DNA from: an uncultured Clostridia bacterium
GTDB lineage: Bacteria; Bacillota; Clostridia; TANB77; CAG-508
Reading direction: 5' to 3'
DNA length: 17,769 bases
Assembly: GCA_947626205.1 (NCBI GenBank)
Contig: CANQRO010000021.1
Coordinates: 1 to 17,769 of the forward strand
Shown here: piece by piece, positions 1 through 7,514 of the stretch
Layout of the letters: each line of letters starts with the position of its first letter
Numbering within the stretch: position 1 is the first letter of the stretch
Translations under genes and position numbers: made by a program
Notes under the pieces: model-generated
What the model was told of the DNA's origin: nothing
Seen by the model: the letters and a program-made list of their open reading frames with translations, nothing else
Database searches by the model: none

Positions 1-290
1 AGATGGTAATACGAGAATATGAAAATGCAAGAGAGAATGGATTAAGAGACGGAAAGACAGAAGGAATGAAACAAGGATTAAAAGAAGGTAGAAAAGAAGG
101 CAGAAAACAAGGTAGAATAGAAGGTAGAATAGAAGGTAGAATAGAAGGTAGGATAGAAGGTAAGAAAGAGGGCATACGACAAATGATTATAAATATGTTA
201 AATAACAATATAAATGAAGAGCAAATAAAGAAAATTTCAGGAATTTCTGAAAAAGAATTAAAAAATCTTAAAAATTATAGTAAAGTATAA
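1..290 (+). CDS. 3' end of an Rpn / PD-(D/E)XK transposase-like protein (5' partial)
   Basis: This is probably the C-terminal tail of a recombination-promoting nuclease / putative transposase (Rpn, PD-(D/E)XK). The frame is open to the left edge, so the ATG at 3 is not a secure start and the nuclease core would lie outside the window. Visible are a 'REYENARENGLRDGK' helix, then about eight G-[RK]-x-E tetrapeptides (charged, likely a long helix), then a small terminal domain ('NNINEEQIKKISGISEKEL') resembling the helix-turn-helix-like end of this family. Family knowledge: such proteins are abundant in gut Firmicutes and Bacteroidetes, and E. coli members promote RecA-independent recombination. 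The G-x-x-E repeat comes from a 12-bp DNA repeat and may vary in copy number. No catalytic residue is visible, so the assignment rests on the tail alone. Confidence 0.6.
   Translation, partial: MVIREYENARENGLRDGKTEGMKQGLKEGRKEGRKQGRIEGRIEGRIEGRIEGKKEGIRQMIINMLNNNINEEQIKKISGISEKELKNLKNYSKV
87..170 (+). repeat. 12-bp tandem repeat, seven units, in frame
   Basis: Seven consecutive 12-bp units with consensus GGTAGAATAGAA run from 87 to 170. Units at 111, 123 and 135 are identical, the one at 147 differs by one base, and the outer units are more diverged. Each unit encodes Gly-Arg/Lys-x-Glu, so copy-number change by slippage would keep the reading frame. Confidence 0.85.
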
Positions 291-321
291 AATAAGTACT
301 TAAAAATTAAATAAACTTAAT

Positions 322-344
322 AAAAAGGGCTACAAGCCCTTTTT
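322..344 (+). terminator. Rho-independent terminator
   Basis: AAAAAGGGCT (322-331) pairs perfectly with AGCCCTTTTT (335-344) around a 3-nt loop. The downstream arm ends in a T run. It lies 32 nt after the stop of the Rpn-like gene and is nearly symmetrical. It isolates that gene from the regulator operon. Confidence 0.8.
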
Positions 345-346
345 AA

Positions 347-403
347 ATTATGCTATAATAATGTTGTTTTATAAGACTATGAGTATATAATTTATAGCAT
401 AAT
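347..403. repeat. 12-bp inverted repeat bracketing the regulator promoter
   Basis: ATTATGCTATAA (347-358) and TTATAGCATAAT (392-403) are exact reverse complements separated by 33 bp. The arms bracket the likely -35/-10 region. It may be an autoregulatory operator or an RNA fold. Confidence 0.6.
364..391 (+). promoter_or_regulatory. Probable promoter of the two-component operon
   Basis: TTGTTT (364-369) and a perfect TATAAT (386-391) are separated by 16 bp, about 40 bp before the regulator start. The promoter sits between the arms of a 12-bp inverted repeat (347-358 and 392-403); the right arm would cover the start site. Confidence 0.45.
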
Positions 404-430
404 AATGAAATACAAAAAGGAGAAACATAT

Positions 431-1090
431 ATGAATATTTTGTTAATAGAAGATAATCCGACTATTGCTAAAGGATTAAAATATTCTTTTGATAGAAATA
501 ATTACAAGATTATCTCTACTGAAACAGTAAAAGAAACAAAAGAATATTTATTAACTAAACCACAAATTAACCTAGTAATATTAGATATCACTCTTCCAGA
601 TGGAAACGGATTTGAACTTTTTCAAAATGAAATAAAACCACTAAACTTACCAACTATATTCTTAACAGCAAATGATGAAGAAGATGATATAGTAAAGGGA
701 CTTAACATTGGTGCAGAAGATTATATAACAAAACCATTTAGCTTGAAGGAATTATTGGCAAGAATAAATAAGGTGCTTCTAAGATATGAAAAGAAAAGTA
801 TTATTAAAATAAAGAATATAAGCTTTGATATGGATAAAATGATTGTAAAAAAAGACAATGACATAGTAGAATTAACATCACTCGAGTTAAAACTGCTTCA
901 TTTATTATTTTTAAATGTAGGTAAAGTAGTTACAAGAAATACAATACTAGATAAAATATGGGAATGGACAGGAAATGATGTGGACGACCATACTATAACA
1001 GTTTATTTCAAAAGGATTAGAGAAAAATTAGAAACAGATATTATTACTACAATAAAAGGAATAGGGTATAGAATAGATGATGAAAAATAA
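431..1090 (+). CDS. OmpR/PhoB-family response regulator
   Basis: This is the DNA-binding response regulator of a two-component system, 219 aa, the usual family length. Residues 1-115 form the receiver: acidic pair E7/D8, phospho-acceptor D52 in 'LVILDITLPDGNG', T79 in 'FLTAND', and K101 in 'ITKPF'. Residues about 125-217 form the winged-helix output domain, with 'LTSLELKLLHLL' and the recognition-helix region 'DDHTITVYFKRIREKL'. A good ribosome binding site, AAGGAGA (417-423), lies 7 nt before the ATG. The stop overlaps the kinase start, so the two are translationally coupled. By context it probably controls the downstream ABC transporter. The family is clear; a specific name (VanR-, BceR- or GraR-like) cannot be given. 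Confidence 0.93.
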   Translation: MNILLIEDNPTIAKGLKYSFDRNNYKIISTETVKETKEYLLTKPQINLVILDITLPDGNGFELFQNEIKPLNLPTIFLTANDEEDDIVKGLNIGAEDYITKPFSLKELLARINKVLLRYEKKSIIKIKNISFDMDKMIVKKDNDIVELTSLELKLLHLLFLNVGKVVTRNTILDKIWEWTGNDVDDHTITVYFKRIREKLETDIITTIKGIGYRIDDEK

Positions 1091-2294
1091 AATAAATTTT
1101 AAAAAATATTTAATGTATATTTTAGTAGTCTCGATATGTTTATTAATACTCTTCCTAATAATAAACACATACGAATATAACACATATAAGAATAATTTCA
1201 ATAATAAATTATTATCTATATTAACAACGTTGAAAAATAATTATCCAAACCTTTCCGAGAGTGAAATAATAGAAATATTAAATAGTAATGACCTAAGTAG
1301 TGAAAATGTATTAGAAAAATATAGCATAGATATAAATAAAGAATCTATTATAAAGGAAAATGACAATAGTTCGCACGTATTTATTATTATTAATAGTATA
1401 TATTTAATTTTAACAATATTAACTATAATTTTTATATTTTTAATATATGAAAAGATGAAAGATAAAGATATAAAAGAAATTACAAAATATATAGAAGAAA
1501 TTAATAATAAAAATTATACTTTACGTATAGATGAAATATCTGAAGATGAATTATCAATATTAAAGAATGAGATATATAAAACAACAATTATGCTTAAAGA
1601 AAATGCCGAAAATTCTAATATAGATAAAGTAAAATTAAAAAAATCACTGGAGGACATATCCCATCAAATAAAAACACCGTTAACTTCTATATTGGTAATA
1701 TTAGATAACCTAATAGATGATCCTAATATGGATAATAAAGTAAGAGAAGAATTTATAAGAGATATAAAAAGAGAAATAGCTAATATTAGTTTCTTTGTAC
1801 AAACTATATTAAAACTTTCAAAATTTGATGCAAATACAATTAGTTATCTAAAAGAAGAAGTATTAGTTAAAAATATAATTGAAGAAGCGATAAGAAATGT
1901 ATCTACTTTATGTGATTTAAAAAATATTAAATTAGAAGTTGAAGGTAAAGAAGATATAGTATTAAACTGTGATTTTAAATGGCAAGTTGAAGCCATTACT
2001 AATATTCTAAAAAATTGTATAGAACATTCAAAAGATTACAGTAAGATAATAATATCGTATAATAAAAATAATGCTTATATAAGTATACAAATAAAAGATT
2101 TTGGAGAAGGAATATTAAAAAAAGATTTACCACATATATTTGAGAGGTTTTATAAAGGAGGAAATGCTACAAAAGAAAGCATAGGAATTGGTCTTTCATT
2201 AGCTAAAACAATAATAGAACAAAATAATGGAAGTATAAGTGTAGATTCTGATGAAAACGGAACAAGATTTGAAATAAGATATATAAATTTATAA
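1077..2294 (+). CDS. Membrane sensor histidine kinase
   Basis: Sensor kinase partner of the preceding regulator, 405 aa. It has two membrane segments (about 11-30 and 101-123) flanking an extracytoplasmic domain of about 70 residues, then a linker and a HisKA domain. The phospho-acceptor is H196 in 'DISHQIKTPL'. The HATPase_c domain shows an N box (N309, N313 in 'ITNILKNCIEHS'), G1 'DFGEGI' (341-346), F box 'FERFYKG' and G2 'GIGLSLAK' (370-377). All catalytic motifs are present. The start overlaps the regulator end by 14 nt; ATGs at 1077 and 1080 are both possible. The small outer domain differs from BceS-type kinases, which almost lack one, and is closer to VanS-like sensors. The stimulus is unknown. 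Confidence 0.92.
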   Translation: MMKNKINFKKYLMYILVVSICLLILFLIINTYEYNTYKNNFNNKLLSILTTLKNNYPNLSESEIIEILNSNDLSSENVLEKYSIDINKESIIKENDNSSHVFIIINSIYLILTILTIIFIFLIYEKMKDKDIKEITKYIEEINNKNYTLRIDEISEDELSILKNEIYKTTIMLKENAENSNIDKVKLKKSLEDISHQIKTPLTSILVILDNLIDDPNMDNKVREEFIRDIKREIANISFFVQTILKLSKFDANTISYLKEEVLVKNIIEEAIRNVSTLCDLKNIKLEVEGKEDIVLNCDFKWQVEAITNILKNCIEHSKDYSKIIISYNKNNAYISIQIKDFGEGILKKDLPHIFERFYKGGNATKESIGIGLSLAKTIIEQNNGSISVDSDENGTRFEIRYINL

Positions 2295-2335
2295 AAGTAG
2301 AGTAAATTTTAATAATGGATAATGTATTATTTTCC

Positions 2336-2355
2336 AAAATTCACTAAAAATTCAC
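2336..2355 (+). promoter_or_regulatory. Candidate response-regulator binding site (11-bp direct repeat)
   Basis: AAAATTCAC occurs at 2336-2344 and again at 2347-2355, exactly 11 bp apart, one helical turn. OmpR/PhoB-family regulators commonly bind direct repeats with this phasing. The repeat ends 20 bp before the -35 box of the transporter promoter, an activator-like position. That the adjacent regulator binds here is inference. Confidence 0.45.
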
Positions 2356-2375
2356 ATAATAGTGTTATTAATAAA

Positions 2376-2404
2376 TTGATAATTATTATATTTTGTGATA
2401 ATAT
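2376..2404 (+). promoter_or_regulatory. Promoter of the ABC transporter gene
   Basis: TTGATA (2376-2381), a 17-bp spacer and TAATAT (2399-2404), with an extended -10 TG at 2396-2397. It lies in the 176-bp gap between the kinase stop and the transporter start and gives the transporter its own transcript. Confidence 0.55.
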
Positions 2405-2470
2405 AGTAAAATATTAAAATTGTAAAAATATACTAATTATATAAAAAGCATTTTTTGAAAGGAGATATAT

Positions 2471-5400
2471 ATGCTAGAATTAAGAAACATTAAAAAGACA
2501 TATGTATCTGGAGATGAAAAAGTAGAAGCGTTAAAAGGAATTACATTAAAATTTAGAGAATCAGAATTTGTTTCTATTTTAGGGCAAAGTGGATGTGGTA
2601 AAACTACTTTATTAAATATAATAGGTGGGCTTGATAGATATACAACAGGCGACCTTATTATTAATGGAAAGTCCACAAAAAAATTTAAGGATAGAGATTG
2701 GGATGCATACAGAAATTATAAAGTAGGTTTCGTATTTCAAAGTTATAATTTAATATCACATCAAACTATATTATCTAATGTTGAACTAGCTTTAACAATT
2801 GGTGGAATATCTAAAAAAGAAAGAAAACAAAGAGCAATTAAAGCATTGGAAGATGTAGGATTAAAAGACCAAATTAATAAAAAACCAAATCAATTATCTG
2901 GTGGACAAATGCAAAGAGTAGCGATAGCAAGAGCTTTAGTAAATAATCCAGATATAATTTTAGCAGATGAACCAACAGGTGCACTAGATACAAAAACAAG
3001 TGTGCAAGTAATGGAAATATTAAAAGAAATATCAAAAGATAAGCTAATTATAATGGTAACACATAACCCAGAACTTGCTAAGCAATATTCAACCAGAATT
3101 ATAAAAATATTAGATGGAGTTATTACAGAGGATTCGAATCCTATTACAGCAAATGAAAAGAACTTTAAAGTGGAAAGCGATAAAATAGGTAGGACATCTA
3201 TGAAGCTTACAACAGCTTTTAGGTTAAGTTTAAACAATTTGTTAACTAAAAAAGCAAGGACTATATTGGTAGCTTTTGCGGGTTCAATTGGTATTATAGG
3301 AATTGCATTAGTGCAGGCTGTATCAAACGGATTTCAAGGGTACGTAGATAGTATTCAGGAAGATACTTTAACGTCATATCCATTAACAATAATGCAGGAA
3401 ACAACAGATATAACAGGTACTTTACTTGCAATGACATCTCAAAATAATGCTACAAATGAAAATACAGGAACAGTAGAAGAAAAACAATATATTTCTACCA
3501 TGTTATCCAATCTTAGTGCTAACGATTTAAGAAGTTTTAAAAATTATTTAGAAAATAACAAAGAAGAAGTGGAAAATAATATATCATCAATAAAATATTC
3601 ATATAGTGTAGAGCCTTACATTTATACAATAGATGCAACTAAAAAAATTGCAAAAGTAAATCCTAGCAATCTATTTCAAAGTACCTATGCATCTAGTATG
3701 ATGTCATCGTTTACATCAAGTTATTCCCAAATGTTAGACGATAAAGAAGCTATTAATAATTCATACGATATATTAGCAGGGCATTTGCCAGAAAAATACG
3801 ATGAAATGATAATTGTTTTATCTGAACCAAACACAATATCAGATTTACTTGTTTATTCATTAGGGTTAAGAGATACAAAAGAATTATCTAACATTGTAAC
3901 TAAAATTATGAATGGAGAAACAGTTGACGTACAAAACGAGCCATATACACTTTCTTATGAAGATTTAATGAATATAGAACTAAAATTAATAATGCCAGTA
4001 GATACATATAAATATAATGAAAAATATGATGTTTATGAGGACATGACAGATGATGATGAATATTTAAAAAATTTATATAATAATGCACTTACTCTAAAAA
4101 TTGTAGGAATTGTTAGCCCAAAAGAAGGAACAACATCTATGATGTTAAATCCTGGTGTTTTGTATACAAGTGACTTAATAGACTATATAATTAACTATAG
4201 TTCAAATAGTGATATTGTGAATAAACAACTAGCCAATGAAGAAGTGGATGTATTTTCTAGTTCAAGATTTGATGATGAAAATAATAAGATAGGTTTTGAT
4301 TTTCAAGATTTAGTTAGTATTGATACAAAAAAATTGGAAAGTGCATTTAATATAAAAATAGATCAAGAGGCTTTACAAAAACAAACTCAAAATTATATGA
4401 CAGATATTAATAATTCAATAACAACAGATATTTCACCTGCTAAAAAGGCTTTTTCAGATAATCTAGATACGCTAATAAATGGAATGTTTAATAGTATTAA
4501 TAGTGAATTTGGAGTAGAAGATGTAGAAGGCATTGTTTCTAATTATTTAAATCAGAAAGAACCATCTGATATATTATCTTCACTTGAAAAAAATTATGTA
4601 ATACCAAAGGAAACCTTTAAAGAAGCATATTCAGGACTTTTAAAAAGTTTATTACAAATATATATAAATACATACAGTAGTATGGCACAATTTTTACCAC
4701 AAAGTTCAGAGTTACCAAATACAAACATGAATATTAATGACATATTAGGAAATACAGCTGGAATACCTACTGAAAACACAGTTCAAAATAATGTAGAAAA
4801 ACCAAATACAAATAATTATGTAACCAAAGGAAAAGCAATAGTTGAGAAAAACATATTATCATCTGTTATCACAGGATTTACAAGTAGCGCTGCAATAGAG
4901 CAAACTAAAACTACAATGGCAAAAGTTATGACAGAAACATTAATGAAGAAAAATATTCTAAGCAAAGTAGGAGAGCTAACAGCAAATTTAACTAATAGTT
5001 TTGCTTCAGCATTTAATGTAGATTCAAATAAAATATCAAGTGCGTTTAAATTAAAAATGACAGAGGAAGAAATAACAAGAATAGTAACTGCAATGGTGTC
5101 TGGCACGGAGAAAAGTGCAAAATCTAATTTAATTTCACTTGGATATCAAGATAAAGAAGAACCTACATATATATCTTTCTATTTTGATAGCTTTGATGGA
5201 AAAGAAAACTTTTTAAAATTTATTGATTCATATAATGAAAAGGTAAGAACTGATGGAGAAGAGGATAAGGTAATAAACTATACAGATACAACGGGTATAT
5301 TAATGGAATCTGTTAAAACAATAGTAAACGCAGTTACATATGTTTTAATTGCATTTATATCGATTTCACTTATTGTTTCATCAATAATGATAGGAATTAT

Positions 5401-5737
5401 TACATATATTTCTGTATATGAAAGAACAAAAGAAATAGGAATATTAAGAGCAATAGGTGCATCAAAAAGAAATATATCTTCAATATTTAATGCTGAAACA
5501 TTTATAATAGGACTATTATCAGGATTATTTGGTATAGGAATTTCATACTCTTTAATACCTATTATAAACGCAGTACTTAGACATTTTACAGGAAATATTC
5601 CGTTAAATGTAATACTTTACTTTAATAATGCAGCAATACTAGTAATATTAAGTATAATTCTTACTTTAATTGGTGGATTAATACCAGCTAGAGCAGCATC
5701 GAAGAAAGACCCAGTTATAGCATTACGAACTGAATAA
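2471..5737 (+). CDS. ABC transporter ATPase fused to FtsX/MacB-type permease
   Basis: A single 1088-aa polypeptide joins an ATPase and a permease. Residues 1-220 are a LolD/MacB-like ATPase: Walker A GQSGCGKT (38-45), Q-loop Q90, signature LSGGQ (142-146), Walker B with E167 in 'ILADEP', and switch H198. After a linker comes TM1 (about 262-284), an extracytoplasmic region of about 660 residues, then three C-terminal TM segments (about 955-980, 1011-1032, 1052-1072). The FtsX-type cytosolic loop 'YERTKEIGILRAIGASKRNI' follows TM2. This four-TM layout matches type VII (MacB-like) mechanotransmission transporters, which move substrates outside the membrane or drive other envelope machines. The outer region is far larger than MacB's and helix-rich. 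AAAGGAG (2458-2464) precedes the ATG. The two-component genes just upstream suggest response to a peptide or envelope stress; the substrate is unknown. Confidence 0.9.
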   Translation: MLELRNIKKTYVSGDEKVEALKGITLKFRESEFVSILGQSGCGKTTLLNIIGGLDRYTTGDLIINGKSTKKFKDRDWDAYRNYKVGFVFQSYNLISHQTILSNVELALTIGGISKKERKQRAIKALEDVGLKDQINKKPNQLSGGQMQRVAIARALVNNPDIILADEPTGALDTKTSVQVMEILKEISKDKLIIMVTHNPELAKQYSTRIIKILDGVITEDSNPITANEKNFKVESDKIGRTSMKLTTAFRLSLNNLLTKKARTILVAFAGSIGIIGIALVQAVSNGFQGYVDSIQEDTLTSYPLTIMQETTDITGTLLAMTSQNNATNENTGTVEEKQYISTMLSNLSANDLRSFKNYLENNKEEVENNISSIKYSYSVEPYIYTIDATKKIAKVNPSNLFQSTYASSMMSSFTSSYSQMLDDKEAINNSYDILAGHLPEKYDEMIIVLSEPNTISDLLVYSLGLRDTKELSNIVTKIMNGETVDVQNEPYTLSYEDLMNIELKLIMPVDTYKYNEKYDVYEDMTDDDEYLKNLYNNALTLKIVGIVSPKEGTTSMMLNPGVLYTSDLIDYIINYSSNSDIVNKQLANEEVDVFSSSRFDDENNKIGFDFQDLVSIDTKKLESAFNIKIDQEALQKQTQNYMTDINNSITTDISPAKKAFSDNLDTLINGMFNSINSEFGVEDVEGIVSNYLNQKEPSDILSSLEKNYVIPKETFKEAYSGLLKSLLQIYINTYSSMAQFLPQSSELPNTNMNINDILGNTAGIPTENTVQNNVEKPNTNNYVTKGKAIVEKNILSSVITGFTSSAAIEQTKTTMAKVMTETLMKKNILSKVGELTANLTNSFASAFNVDSNKISSAFKLKMTEEEITRIVTAMVSGTEKSAKSNLISLGYQDKEEPTYISFYFDSFDGKENFLKFIDSYNEKVRTDGEEDKVINYTDTTGILMESVKTIVNAVTYVLIAFISISLIVSSIMIGIITYISVYERTKEIGILRAIGASKRNISSIFNAETFIIGLLSGLFGIGISYSLIPIINAVLRHFTGNIPLNVILYFNNAAILVILSIILTLIGGLIPARAASKKDPVIALRTE

Positions 5738-5772
5738 ATAGAGTTATATATTTTATTTGGAGGAAAAAATGA

Positions 5773-6525
5773 ATGTCGAATCAGTTTTCAAGGACAGAAT
5801 TATTAATAGGTAAAAATGGAATAGAAATATTAAAAAATAAAAAAGTTGCGATATTTGGAATAGGAGGAGTAGGCTCTTTTGTACTTGAAGGGCTAGCAAG
5901 AGCAGGTATAGAAAAATTTATATTAGTAGATAATGATAAAGTAAGTATAACTAATTTAAATAGACAATTAATTGCTACTCATAAAACACTTGGAAAACCT
6001 AAAGTAGAAGCTGCAAAAGAAAGAATATTAGATATTAATCCAAATGCACAAGTAGAAATACATGAAGAATTTTTTATGCCAGGAAGTAAAGAAATTCTAA
6101 ATAGTTCAATTAATTATATAGTGGATGCTATAGATACAATAACTGCTAAAATAGAATTAGTATTAAGAGCTAATAAATTAAATATTCCAATTATATCTTG
6201 TATGGGAACAGGTAATAAATTAGACCCAACAAAATTTGAAGTAACAGATATTTATAAAACAAGTATGTGTCCATTAGCAAAAGTTATGAGAAAGGAATTA
6301 AAAGCTAAGGGAATTAAAGCACTTAAAGTTGTTTACTCAAAAGAAAAACCAATTAAACCATATGAGGTTTTAGAAAACGATTATAAACTAGAACCTACAG
6401 ATGTAAAAGATGATGATATAATAAAAAAACAAGTACCAGGTAGTATATCATTTGTTCCATCAGTAGCAGGATTAATTGTTGCAGGTGAAGTTATAAAAGA
6501 CATAATAAAAGAGGAGAAATTTTAG
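5773..6525 (+). CDS. tcdA: tRNA threonylcarbamoyladenosine dehydratase
   Basis: TcdA (CsdL/YgdL), an E1-like enzyme that uses ATP to dehydrate t6A at tRNA position 37 to the cyclic ct6A form. It is 250 aa, normal length. Evidence is the ThiF/MoeB-type nucleotide motif GIGGVGS (29-35), D53 after strand two, 'NRQL' (63-66, the arginine that contacts ATP), 'DAIDT' (118-122), and the TcdA-specific 'CPLAKVMRKELK' and 'PGSISFVPSVAG' segments. GGAGG (5759-5763) is 9 nt upstream of the chosen ATG; another ATG at 5769 is out of frame. The gene starts 35 bp after the transporter with no terminator in between, so some read-through is likely. Its stop directly abuts the next start. Confidence 0.92.
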   Translation: MSNQFSRTELLIGKNGIEILKNKKVAIFGIGGVGSFVLEGLARAGIEKFILVDNDKVSITNLNRQLIATHKTLGKPKVEAAKERILDINPNAQVEIHEEFFMPGSKEILNSSINYIVDAIDTITAKIELVLRANKLNIPIISCMGTGNKLDPTKFEVTDIYKTSMCPLAKVMRKELKAKGIKALKVVYSKEKPIKPYEVLENDYKLEPTDVKDDDIIKKQVPGSISFVPSVAGLIVAGEVIKDIIKEEKF

Positions 6526-7350
6526 TTGGAAAGATATAAAGAAATTGAAAGAACAATAATTACTAGTTACCGTAAGAAAATATGGCATAATTTTATTAGA
6601 GGTATACAAGACTATAATATGATACAGGAAAATGACAAAATAGCAGTTTGCATGTCTGGAGGAAAGGATTCTATGCTTATGGCTAAATGCTTACAGGAAC
6701 TTCAAAAACATGGAAAAATGCATTTTGATTTAGTGTTTTTATGTATGAACCCAGGATATAATGAAGAAAATAAACAAAAAATAATAAACAATGCTAAACT
6801 TTTAAATATTCCTATTGTAATGTTTGAAACAGACATATTTGATAGAGTGGATAAAATTGAGGATCATCCATGTTATGTGTGTGCAAGAATGAGAAGAGGA
6901 TACTTATATGAGAAGGCAAAGGAGTTAGGGTGCAACAAGATTGCGTTGGGACATCATTTTGATGATGTAATTGAAACAATTCTTATGGGAATGTTTTATG
7001 GAGCACAAATGCAAACAATGATGCCAAAAGTAAAAAGTACATCACACCCTGGAATGGAACTTATAAGACCATTGTATCTTGTAAAAGAAGCAGATATTAT
7101 AAATTGGAGAGAAAAAAATGGTTTAGATTTTATAAAATGTGCTTGTAAAGTTACTGAACGAGTTAGTAACAATAGTTTTGACTCAAAAAGAGATGAAATG
7201 AAAAAGCTTATAAAAAATTTAAGACAAGTTTATTCAAACATAGATATGAATATATTTAGAAGTACACAAAATGTAAATTTAGATACAATTATTTCGTATA
7301 GAAAAAATAATATAACATATAATTTTTTAGATGAATATGATAAAAAATAA
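6526..7350 (+). CDS. TtcA-family PP-loop tRNA thiolase (TTG start)
   Basis: ATP-dependent tRNA sulfur-transfer enzyme of the TtcA family, which makes 2-thiocytidine at position 32 in proteobacteria; Clostridia members are less studied. The PP-loop SGGKDS is at 44-49. C116 and C119 ('CYVC') plus C205 or C207 ('KCACK') can provide the three cysteine ligands of the [4Fe-4S] cluster. 'GHHFDD' (142-147) and 'RPLYLV' (181-186) are further family motifs. It has 274 aa. The start is TTG, immediately after the tcdA stop, supported by GAGGAG at 6511-6516; the next ATG (residue 32) would cut into the conserved 'IQDYNMI' region. Pairing with tcdA makes a two-gene unit for anticodon-loop modification. The exact nucleoside is not certain, so no symbol is given. 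Confidence 0.85.
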   Translation: MERYKEIERTIITSYRKKIWHNFIRGIQDYNMIQENDKIAVCMSGGKDSMLMAKCLQELQKHGKMHFDLVFLCMNPGYNEENKQKIINNAKLLNIPIVMFETDIFDRVDKIEDHPCYVCARMRRGYLYEKAKELGCNKIALGHHFDDVIETILMGMFYGAQMQTMMPKVKSTSHPGMELIRPLYLVKEADIINWREKNGLDFIKCACKVTERVSNNSFDSKRDEMKKLIKNLRQVYSNIDMNIFRSTQNVNLDTIISYRKNNITYNFLDEYDKK

Positions 7351-7386
7351 TATTAACAACTTTATATAAAAATAATTATAAGAAAA

Positions 7387-7480
7387 GTGGCTTCGCCACA
7401 TGTGCATTTTGCTTCGCAAATATATAAGACTAATGTAACTTAACCTCGTTGTATAGCAAAAATCTTCGATTTTTATACAA
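7387..7480. repeat. Three hairpins with CTTCG tips
   Basis: Three short palindromes share a central C-TTC-G: GTGGCTTCGCCAC (7387-7399), TTTGCTTCGCAAA (7408-7420), and AAAAATCTTCGATTTTT (7458-7474). The last extends through TTGTATA (7449-7455) and TATACAA (7474-7480). They lie at the 3' ends of two convergent genes. They may be transcript-end stabilisers or members of a dispersed palindromic repeat family. Confidence 0.7.
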
Positions 7481-7481
7481 T

Positions 7482-7510
7482 AAAATAGGGATTTAATAAA
7501 TCCCTATTTT
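7482..7510. terminator. Bidirectional terminator between the ttcA-like gene and feoB
   Basis: AAAATAGGGATTT (7482-7494) pairs with AAATCCCTATTTT (7498-7510), with a 3-nt loop, followed by more T on the plus strand and flanked by A on the left. It can serve both convergent genes and ends 5 bp before the feoB stop. Confidence 0.85.
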
Positions 7511-7514
7511 TTAG

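Noticed and set aside
87..170. Tandem repeat as a CRISPR array
   Set aside because: Units are 12 bp, contiguous, without spacers, and in frame within a coding sequence.
5769..5772. ATG at 5769 as tcdA start
   Set aside because: It is out of frame with the TcdA sequence and ends after a few codons; the ATG at 5773 reads the family N-terminus.
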